The position numbers were made by a program, and so were the translations under genes. Under the pieces are notes generated by a model. The model worked only from the letters and a program-made list of their open reading frames with translations. It searched no databases and had not been told where the DNA came from. From Poa pratensis (Eukaryota; Streptophyta; Magnoliopsida; Poales; Poaceae), in NCBI GenBank assembly GCA_947311845.1, contig CAMZMU010000063.1, positions 120,980,135-121,044,134 on the forward strand: a stretch of DNA of 64,000 nt, written 5' to 3'. Positions 56,133 through 64,000 of this stretch are shown one piece after another. Every line of letters begins with the position of its first letter. The stretch's first letter is position 1.

Positions 56133-57548
56133 TGATACGTGCATTTTAAATCACTATTTTCTATCATAATTTACCTTTATCCATTGATAAATTTACATTA
56201 TGATGCAATTCTAATACTAATTCCTCTTATTTTGCAAGTTTTGCAAGGACAGGAAAAATACCCGACGTCAAGAAACAAGAGCTGGAAAACACCCTAAGAG
56301 AAAGCCAATATGCATAGCCCTAAAAATCACGGGAAAAATACCAAAATTTAAAAACCAGAGCTAGCAGATAGGTCTGGGGGGGGGGGGGGGGGGGGGGGGT
56401 TGCCAGGTGGTTGCTCGAGCTCCGGCCACAACCACCCCTGGGTGCGCCACCTCCTGGTGGCTCGCCTCCCGACGCCCTTTCGCCTTATGTTTGAGTGCCT
56501 CATATTTCTTTCCGCCGCCGTCTCGGGGCAGAAACGAGATAGAGAGATAGAACTCACTGGCAGATAGATTTCCGCTGGGAAAACTTCCCTTTCGGAGGGG
56601 GAATCAAGGCCATCGTCATCGTTGTCATGTCGTGCATCATCGGGATCATCATATCCATCAACTCCACCATCAACACCATGTTCACCGCCATCTCCAATTC
56701 ATCCCGTTGTTCAATCTATGAGCTATAACTTGTATCTGTCATTGAGAGTTGTTTTTCAGTGTTAATTACCCTTTATAGTTGATGTTTAGAAGTTTTATTG
56801 GTGAAAACTTGAATGATCATGATCTATATTATGTTTAGATTTTACTTTTTGAGGATATGAGAGAAGTCTAACTTGTTATTTGTAATCACGTAAAATGGAG
56901 AAAATTCAACATTTTGAAACATAAATTGTGGTCTTATTTTCTAGTGGTGTTATGTGAACGTCCACTACATAGCACTTCACTTTTATGGGTATACAGAAAT
57001 GCATTGTGCATTTAATTTATTTATGATGGCTTGTGGGAGTGATAGAATACCCACACCTAGTTTACAAATTATTGCGCAAGCAATGCTTGGATCCCAAAAT
57101 TTAAATTTATTGTTAGATTTATCTTAATTACTCTTTTATATTTGTGGATAGATTGCAAGAATGTTTAATCATAAGTATATTTCTTGTCCAAGTAAGGGCA
57201 AATCATTAGCGTAGGTTCACTCACACAACACTTATCAAACAATGAAAGTTAATCAATGGAACTTGGTCCAAATAACTGGGCAACATTTTTGTGTGTTCTC
57301 ATGAACTTTTTAATCCCTGTAAGAATCACAACCGGCTAGTCGTTAGATCAAATAAGGATTGGAACACTTGCTGCAGCCTCTCTTTACTTTGTTAATGTTC
57401 TCTTTACTTCTGCACAACCCAAAAGTTATCTTGTATTTACAGTGAAAACTTGCTGAAATCCACTGATCAACACATTCTGCTCCTTGTTGGGTTTGAAACT
57501 TATTTATCGAAAGGAGTCTGATACATCCTCTATACTTGTGTGTTATCA
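56133..57548. mobile_element. Second LTR of the same Gypsy-type family, without clear target duplication
   Basis: It begins TGATACGTGCATTTT and ends CTATACTTGTGTGTTATCA, matching the ends and the internal layout of the solo LTR at 13131 (the paired blocks ATCACTATTTT, CGGGATCATC, TAGTGGTGT, GAACGTC, TAAGGG, CACACAACACTTATCAA). The flanking five bases differ (GGAGC left, TTGAC right), so it may be older or rearranged. It contains 24 consecutive G at 56376-56399, which is unusual and may be an assembly or polymerase artefact. Confidence 0.82.
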
Positions 57549-58433
57549 TTGACCTCGTCGACGACGACGAGTAGGCCTCCAGCGGCCACCATAGTAGATC
57601 CAGGGTTTATTTTTAACTGCTTCTTTTGTTCTATTTAATGTATTTTTGCATCCTTGTATACATTTTTAATTAGAATAATAATAATTGTGTCCCCTGCGTG
57701 CATGGTAGACACAAGCAATCAATTGGTGTCCGCCTGGCAAGCCAAACGGACAATTTTTTTTGTGTCCGTTTAATTAGGTGAGCACGTTGGAGTTGCCCTT
57801 ACCTCGCGTCTATCTCCTATGACCGCAGGGTTGGGACGAGTATAGAAGAATGGGCTGGGGGTGGGGTGGGTGAAGGGAATGAGAGCAACAATGAGACCCG
57901 CAAAAAGGCTACAGCCACATGTGGGACACAGAGTAGGCCCGTAAAAATGAAACATATCGTTGTGACAATATTTTGTTTCAGCGACAAAACATAATGGAAA
58001 AACTCTTGGTGATAGCATGGATCTCAAAATCTTTATGTGGTTCTGATAGGAACGATACCCACACGTGGATGTAGAAAATCTGCACTGTTTCAATACATAA
58101 AAAGGCAAGGAAAATATTAGCTTAATGATCGAACATGTTTCTTCTCCGGCAGTCTCATGTTCCATCTAAGCTCCCCCTCCGTGTTGACTTGGAGTTGGTC
58201 CTGGAGTGCCTATATTCACAAGGGAAAAAGAGGCAAGAAGTATTTGTGGGACTTCAGACGTCCTGTACCGACCTGACCTAGCTTTATTGCTTTAAACTCA
58301 TGCAGGGAGAAGGGAACTAGAGTCCTCTGCAAAATATGAGCTCGTGGTCTACATATTCAGTGATCCTAAGGGTCCAATTAGTCAGATTCATCTGAATTGA
58401 TGGTAGGGTATGTGCTCTTGTGTTATGCTAGTG
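57549..58433. other. Intergenic sequence, no gene recognised
   Basis: A minus-strand frame at 57770-58165 (131 codons) shows no domain I know. Nothing else was recognised. Confidence 0.4.
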
Positions 58434-59262
58434 TGATAGCACAGAGGTGTAGTACAACACAACCTCACCATGCGGCGGACGGAGGAAGTTCGTGATGCCA
58501 CTTCCTGCTGCCCTAATGACTCACCGGAGCTATCACCACCACTGGCATTAGTTCATACTAAACATTTTTTCTTCGCTAATAACTTATTCTCTCACTACAT
58601 GATCTTAACTAGTGTAGTGTTCTACTATACATAGCAGGATAATACATATAATAATACATCTTAACATTAAGACACCACATTTTTTATGTAGCATAACACC
58701 GAACACGAACAATACTCTTGCATTAAATTAAAAGCATAAATGGGAAGGCATGTGTGCTATTGTTCCGGTTTTTACACCATTTCTTGACAAAACTTTGGTT
58801 AAATCGAAAACTTCTAGATCAGAGACAATAAAAATAGCAAGAATATATGTCTTCACTGATAAATTTATGCCATTCATATAGCTAGATGTATGCTCTTGTC
58901 TATGTTAGTTCCCCAAATATAATGGTAGTGAGCTATCATATTAGTGACTCTAAAGGTGACAAAATTTTCCAAAGTGCAAGATTGTCTATTTTAAGTAAGT
59001 ATAGGTAATTACTATTGTTCTAAATAGAAAATTCTGGAGTGTACTTAAAAAACTATGATATGTTGTATATGAATCATTTGCATTTTTTTTTGCTTTTTCG
59101 TGTACATGGGTTCCATAATCACATGCATACTTTGCACTTGGTCTTGAAATAGCAACTTTTTTTTTGCATCAGATGTGTATTATTTGTTGGTTTTGACTCA
59201 TGTCTTCCGTACACCAGGGTTCAAGATGTAGCTCGTATCACATGCATACTTTGCACCTGCAA
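58434..59262. repeat. Dispersed repeat, long copy 2
   Basis: Diverged copy of the repeat at 51353-52230, with the same order of blocks and small indels. Here it is not preceded by a recognisable fructokinase exon. Its 3' part contains two related sub-blocks, each with a 'catg..ta(c)..gggttc' core and CATGCATACTTTGCAC, about 140 bases apart. Confidence 0.78.
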
Positions 59263-60151
59263 CATTCAACTCAGCTCACATCAAATATCTCTAGGTTTTT
59301 GTTGGCGTAATTAAAAGCGAGCATAATAATGTTGGCGTTGTATATACTTGGATAAATTATACCGCTTGCAACCCAAAAGTAAGAGTGACTTTTACTATAA
59401 ACTTAACTCCGTCGACAATTAGCCCAACTTCATATATACTCCTAGATCTGAAGTCACTGATGATGATATATGTGCCGATATAAATTTCGCAAACATGTTT
59501 TTCTGAGCAGATCGCCCCTCGCACACCGTCGCCGCCATGGAGACCGGCCGGCCGGGTGTGCTTCCGCTGTCGTTGTGCGCGCCGCATCCGTCACACGTTA
59601 CGTTTACAACCCAATTCACAAATAGGAAAGAAAGATAAAGCCAACTGGAAGACTTATCATAGTACAGTAGACTGATGTGTCATGTGACTTCTGACTACGG
59701 CTGTCTTTATTAATCCGATCATGTGTGCAGTGTGCTTGCTAACGTGATGAACAATAAATATTCTTGTAATCATACGACGACTTGCCCTGTAGCTTCGACG
59801 AAAGGGCACCAATTTCTTCGACGAAAGCACTAAGCACTCACATTGATCATCAATGGGAGTTGATCAATTTCACATGCAAGTTAATTTCCAAGCGAACATA
59901 AGGTTCTCCGTAAGCACTCCCATTGATCATACATGTATATGGCATCGTAGATTAGACTTGTTGACCGTCTAATTAACAAGATCCCCTTGTTCAAAAAACA
60001 AATTAACAAGGTCCCGAGGTGGGAGTGGAGCACATCCACTTTGCATCAGTCCCCATGCAACCTAACTAGTCGTTGCAATTATACGTGCAAGTGACCATCC
60101 CATGGTAAACTGAGGTACGCCATGATGAAGTCGCGGAGTAGTAATTTTATA
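59263..60151. other. Intergenic sequence, no gene recognised
   Basis: There is a GC-rich island at 59510-59590 with only short frames. The phrase AAGCACTCCCATTGATCAT or close variants occurs twice (near 59832 and 59914). No function could be assigned. Confidence 0.4.
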
Positions 60152-60245
60152 CTCCCTCTGATCCCAAATAACTGTCGCCAATTCTACTATTAAACTGTAC
60201 CTGGTCAGTTCTTTTCCTACGACATTTAAAACGGATCGGAGGGAG
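60152..60245. mobile_element. Short Stowaway MITE (94 bp)
   Basis: CTCCCTCTGATCC and the inverted CTCCCTCCGATCC, flanked by TA at 60150-60151 and 60246-60247. Same short subfamily as the elements at 11687 and 37829. Confidence 0.92.
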
Positions 60246-60820
60246 TAGTTGTTTAGCTAGGCTATGGCGAATTGGAGGAGACCATGGTGAAATCGCAGTG
60301 TAATTTTGGGGGTAGCCTGTAGAAAATAGGTCATGGTAATTGGAGTGTGTATCAGGAGAATTGGGTAGCCCGTGGGAAATAGGTCATGGTAAATTGGAGT
60401 GGGTTAGATAATAATATGGGAAAGTATGGTAAAATTTTGAGAGAGCGCTTGGTCGAACCATTTCTACAAGATCTCGATCTGTATTTCGAATTCGTGTGAG
60501 TGTTAATCGAGATCTGAATCTGGTATACTGACACTAACAGACGTTCTTAATTAGTCGCCAGACCATTAGTACTTTCTTTAAGCTACCAATGCAACTTAAT
60601 TTCCAACTAGTTGCATACTTGCATGTCATAGGATCTCACATGCAACACGAGCGAATAGAAGATTCTCCCACTGACCACACTTAGGACAAGGCCTTCTCTT
60701 ACAGCACATGCAGTTTGCATCGATCCCCATGCAACCTACCTAGTTGCTGTAATTTACATGTGCAGGTTCGAACTGGTGTAGTGATCATGCATGCATGTAA
60801 CTAGCTGTCAAAGGATGTGC
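60246..60820. other. Upstream region of the dirigent gene with a short direct repeat
   Basis: GGTAGCC(T/C)GT, AAATAGGTCATGGTAA and TTGGAGTG occur twice in order (about 60311-60346 and 60365-60401). Nearer the gene, a phrase with GATC(C)CCATGCAACCTA is close to one at about 60049, suggesting old local duplication. No other gene was seen. Confidence 0.45.
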
Positions 60821-60825
60821 CGAGC

Positions 60826-60835
60826 CTATATAAAC
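60826..60835 (+). promoter_or_regulatory. TATA box of the dirigent gene
   Basis: CTATATAAAC lies about 80 bases before the ATG at 60915, a canonical plant TATA element in the expected place. Confidence 0.7.
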
Positions 60836-60914
60836 CGAAGATAGAGCAAGTTCACAACACAACCTCCATCTCCGTAGCTGCGAGCCACTGCAACACCTTC
60901 TTCTTCTGACCGCC

Positions 60915-61580
60915 ATGGCTTCCTCCTCGATGTTGCTTCCCCTCGTCCTCCTCATTGCTAGCTCGTCGGCATGGGGCATGGCGCATGCCTACCGCGGCGG
61001 CGGGGTCCAGCACATCTGCTTGTACATGTACGAGACCACCGCGGGAGCCAAAGCCACGCTGCTCGCGACGGTGCTGCCCCAGCCCAACACAACCTTCGGG
61101 ATGATCGGGCTGCTCGACGACGTGCTGCTCGACGGCCCCTACCCGGGGAGCTCGAAAGTCCTCGGCCGGTTCCAAGGCCTCGTCGCCTTCGCGGGGCAGG
61201 TCACCCCGCCCGGCATGCAGTCGATCGTCAGCTTCATCTTCACCGCCGGGAGCAAGTTCAGCGGGAGCACGCTGGTTGTGGCGGGCACCGTCACCAGTTT
61301 CGACGGCTCCTTCGAGCGTGCCATTGTGGGCGGCACCGGCGTGTTCAGGATGGCGCGTGGGTGGTGCGTCGTCAAGGCCGTGTGGAACCCGACGGCGGTG
61401 TCCACAGTCTACGAGGTGAACCTCTTCTACAAGTTGGAGGGAAATTACCAGAAGCCGGCCTCAGGATGGATGCCTGAAAAAACTTTGCTACCTCCCACGT
61501 CTATTTATCCCTGTGATGCACTATGCACTGTGTTTCTTTGTTTTGTTTTCTTTTGTTTCTTAGAAGACTATGAATTGTGA
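60915..61580 (+). CDS. Dirigent protein, single exon, with unusual C-terminal tail
   Basis: One frame of 221 codons from the ATG at 60915. A signal peptide covers about residues 1-26 (ending AHA). The dirigent domain has CLYMYETTAGAKATL, FGMIGLLDDVLLDGP, SKVLGRFQGLVAFAGQ, an MQSIVSFIFTAGSKF segment, GGTGVFRMARGW and the closing VYEVNLFYKL. Dirigent proteins are secreted and steer phenoxy-radical coupling or related ring closures in lignan, lignin and terpenoid-phenol pathways. They have no oxidase activity of their own. The barrel normally ends within a few residues of FYKL, giving about 180-190 residues. Here the frame runs on for about 45 more, including a hydrophobic cysteine-rich end (LCTVFLCFVFFCFLE). 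Loss of an earlier stop is the simplest reading. AATAAA follows at about 61606. Confidence 0.9.
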   Translation: MASSSMLLPLVLLIASSSAWGMAHAYRGGGVQHICLYMYETTAGAKATLLATVLPQPNTTFGMIGLLDDVLLDGPYPGSSKVLGRFQGLVAFAGQVTPPGMQSIVSFIFTAGSKFSGSTLVVAGTVTSFDGSFERAIVGGTGVFRMARGWCVVKAVWNPTAVSTVYEVNLFYKLEGNYQKPASGWMPEKTLLPPTSIYPCDALCTVFLCFVFFCFLEDYEL

Positions 61581-62137
61581 AATGCTCATCTTTTTTATTG
61601 GAATTGAATAAAAATAGACGTGTTAATTAGTCGACTTGGGTCCCTTTTCGCTCTCGCCCTCTCTCCTCCGTCCATGTTTCCGCACCTTCCACGCTCCATT
61701 GGTCAATATGTATTCTGTTACCTCAATATATCTTGGTGTAATACTGAAATCTTAGCTCATCGCCAAAGTTCGGATACAAATTCAAGGATGTGAACGGGTC
61801 GATTGATGGCACCTGAAAAGAATAGTTGTGTTTATTGCCATCTTAATTTAGACATACCTCGGTCGTTATTTTGGCAACTTTTACAATACCTTTTACTGGT
61901 GATAAAATATGAACAATATGGTTTGATCTAACGGCTGAGAAAGATTTGGCCCAACAGGCCCATTAGTGCTAATTCGATGGAAAAAAAACAATAACGAGCT
62001 GTCAGCCTGACAGTTTTCAACGAACAAAACAATCCTTTGACGAGAACGCATCTCTGATCTCGCCGCCGCCGCCAACCCCTCTCCGTTCTCGACACCGCCG
62101 CCTTCAGCCAGAATAGACGGCACCACCTTCGGCCCAG
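61581..62137. other. Intergenic sequence between dirigent gene and dirigent fragment
   Basis: This holds the 3' UTR and poly(A) signal of the dirigent gene, then sequence with no recognised gene. A GC-rich piece at 62040-62130 has an open frame on the minus strand but no domain. Confidence 0.45.
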
Positions 62138-62178
62138 CATGCAGTCGGCGATCAGCTTCGTGTTCACCGCTGGGAAGT
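62138..62178 (+). pseudogene. Short dirigent-like fragment cut by an LTR retrotransposon
   Basis: The sequence CAGCATGCAGTCGGCGATC continues to GTTCACCGCTGGGAAG and matches 61213-61255 of the dirigent gene (coding MQSIVSFIFTAG) with few changes. Homology stops at the LTR boundary at 62179. Only about 40 bases remain, so it is a relic. Confidence 0.65.
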
Positions 62179-63528
62179 TGACGCACCTAAAATGCATCTA
62201 CTTTTCCAAGCACTTTGCTTCATAATTTGCTCCGGAATCTTCCCATATTTGAATAAAACTGCTGAATCTGACGTTGTTTTTAGCAAAGTCTCCTTTCTGG
62301 TTGTTTTTGCAGGAAATTAAATGGGGAAAAATACCACGTCATTTTTTATGGAAAAGAAGGACATCGTGCAAAAGACGGACTCGAGGAGGCGCACGAGGCC
62401 CAAAAGAGTGGGCCCCACGCGATCAGATTCCTTGACCGCGTGGGCCCACCTATCTGGGGCGTCGGGCACCGCCTCTCCCTCGGTCTTCCGCGTAACGAAA
62501 AAGTGGACGCCCTAGGAGGAGGAGAGTTTTCGCGAAACACACCGCCGCCGCCACCACGATCTTCGATTTTGGAGACAGATTGATCCAGGATTTCTCCCCC
62601 GGAGGAGGGATTCAGAGGCCGTCTCCACCGCCATCTTCACCGCCTCCATCTCCATCAACCATGAGCTCCCTCACCATCACCATGTGTGAGTAGTCCCCTG
62701 TAGGCACATGAGGTGGATGGGGATTGGATGAGATTGATCATGTAATGGTACCCGTTGTTCTAGATCCTAGGGGTTTATCTTGAAGATACTTTTGTATTGT
62801 GTTGATGCACTTATGCTATGTTTAATGCTTGCTACTAGGGCCCGAGTGGCATGATTTCAGTACTGAACTTATTTTGCCCCATCATATATTTGAGTTTGGT
62901 ATCTATCTGCAAAGTGTATTACCTGCTATTATGTTGAACCTGCGAACCCTAAAAGTGACAGGTAGGGAAAACAAGGGGAGATGTATTAGTTTGAGGATTC
63001 TATGTGTTCATGAAGTGTTAATGCATTGTTCCGGGCTATTCGAAAGGGTAGACCTTAATTACCTGTAGTTCCAAGTTGGCCCCGGTGAAATGGGCAGGTA
63101 GGATAATAGATGTTGTGCAAATTCTCTTGGTTAGTATGCACAACTATTTATGAAACACATACCTACATATATCGGAGTTAGAGATAAGTTCCATTGTTGT
63201 TCGTATCTTATTATATGATCAATCTTATTCATGCAACGCCCCGCTGTCACCTCGTGCCTACGTTTTAAATCCCTGAGTTACACTTTCACTTTTCCGGTGA
63301 AAACTGGGAAACCCTTGTTACTACTACTGTTTTATTTTGCTTGTTTGAATCACCTTACTGCCATCACTATTACTGCTGCAAGTTTATTGATATACAGGTG
63401 TGGTTGAGGGTGACGACTCAATTGCCAAAGTCTTATTGGTATTCTTGTGTTCCCATCGAGTCGAACTATAAATTTGGGTAATACTTCCCAACGAAGATTT
63501 CAGCGATCCCCTATACTTGTGGGCATCA
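62179..63528 (+). mobile_element. 5' LTR of a Gypsy-type retrotransposon continuing past the window
   Basis: It starts TGACGCACCT and ends CTATACTTGTGGGCATCA. The internal region begins AGATATTTTC, followed by the primer-binding-site-like TGGCGCCGTTGCCGGGGA at 63539-63556, common in grass Gypsy elements. The LTR lies inside a dirigent-like fragment. Pol and the 3' LTR are outside the window. Confidence 0.88.
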
Positions 63529-63619
63529 AGATATTTTCTGGCGCCGTTGCCGGGGAACCTATCTTTATTGGTAAGACCACTTGTTATCATTTATTTGCTG
63601 CACTTGCTTGTTCCCAACT

Positions 63620-64000
63620 ATGGGAAAGGAAAAGAGTACTCCGAAGGAGGTAAGGCCTTCAACCACTCGTAGAGGTACTGATCTGCCAAGTAGGCAAAAC
63701 TTTTCACATGATGTTGCTTCTGCTGTTATTACTAAAAAGAAAGGAAAAGTTTTATCTAGTTCACCATTGTCTAAGATGTCTACTAGTACTGAAAATGATT
63801 TAATATGTGGTAGCATAGACAAAGAAGTGACACCTGAAACATCTGAGACAACTGAAACACCTGAATTGCCTGAATCATCTATTATTGAAAATGTGGAGTC
63901 TGATTTGGAAGATAGTGAGTCTTGTGATGATGAATATGAAACTTCTTCTTATGAGGAAGAAGATGCAATTGCTATGGCTTTTATGGATTCGAATCTTGAT
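63620..64000 (+). CDS. Start of the retrotransposon gag-type polyprotein (open at window end)
   Basis: From the ATG at 63620 one frame stays open for all 127 codons to the end of the window. It starts MGKEKSTPKEVRPSTTRRG and then becomes acidic (runs such as SYEEEDAIAM). It sits about 60 bases behind the primer-binding-site-like sequence, the usual place for gag. The conserved capsid and zinc-knuckle domains would lie beyond the window, so identification rests on position. The open frame suggests a fairly recent insertion. Confidence 0.75.
   Translation, partial: MGKEKSTPKEVRPSTTRRGTDLPSRQNFSHDVASAVITKKKGKVLSSSPLSKMSTSTENDLICGSIDKEVTPETSETTETPELPESSIIENVESDLEDSESCDDEYETSSYEEEDAIAMAFMDSNLD

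Noticed and set aside
51353..59262. Pair of LTRs of one retrotransposon (51353 and 58434 repeats)
   Set aside because: The copies are strongly diverged, lack TG...CA ends and target duplications, and enclose a TBL gene and other host sequence rather than gag-pol.

Overview
This is a nuclear segment of a grass genome, most likely a pooid or Triticeae-type cereal. Supporting signs are the GC-rich first exons, multi-exon genes with GT-AG introns, nine Stowaway MITEs bounded by TA, Gypsy-type long terminal repeats with a grass-type primer-binding site, degenerate LINEs, a CACTA element and a tRNA-derived SINE. The species assignment is inference. Many displayed reading frames open with GTG, TTG or CTG, so gene starts were chosen from ATG codons and splice sites.

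Layout. 1.6-4.5 kb: an intact 11-exon 2-oxoglutarate/Fe(II) dioxygenase. 5-20 kb: three tandem pectin methylesterase copies. Copy 1 is a remnant split by a CACTA element, copy 2 is frameshifted, and copy 3 (17.8-20.0 kb) is open but lacks one conserved catalytic glutamine. Between copies 2 and 3 lies a minus-strand LINE interrupted by a solo LTR with perfect 5-bp target duplications. 20-24 kb: transposon debris, including a mariner-like transposase end. 24.2-25.0 kb: an eight-cysteine lipid-transfer-like gene with a very acidic insert and an apparent 1-bp frameshift. 26.3-29.7 kb (minus): a chloroplast group II intron splicing factor of the CAF type, closest to CAF2. 31.7-32.5 kb: a LINE 3' end. 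33.2-38.2 kb: a TVP38/TMEM64 (SNARE-associated Golgi) membrane protein with a frameshifted last exon. 40.5-41.7 kb: an AOP-like dioxygenase. 42.4-43.9 kb: two foldback structures, one enclosing a piece of plastid rpoC1. 45.3-47.3 kb: an NB-ARC resistance-type gene without LRRs. 48.5-49.6 kb: a second copy of the last exon and 3' flank of the TVP38 gene, followed by three 122-bp tandem repeats. 51.1 kb: a decayed fructokinase first exon. 53.6-55.2 kb: a TBL-type polysaccharide O-acetyltransferase. 56.1-57.5 kb: an LTR. 60.9-61.6 kb: a dirigent protein. From 62.2 kb to the window end: the 5' LTR and start of a Gypsy element that landed in a dirigent-like fragment.

The genes do not form a pathway. 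Pectin methylesterase, TBL acetyltransferase and dirigent protein all act on the cell wall, but nothing shows a functional cluster. The strongest signals are evolutionary. Several transposon insertions can be checked against empty paralogous sites inside the window. Several genes are one base away from an intact frame. A foldback element appears to carry plastid DNA. I found no clear evidence of a wholly new molecular system.
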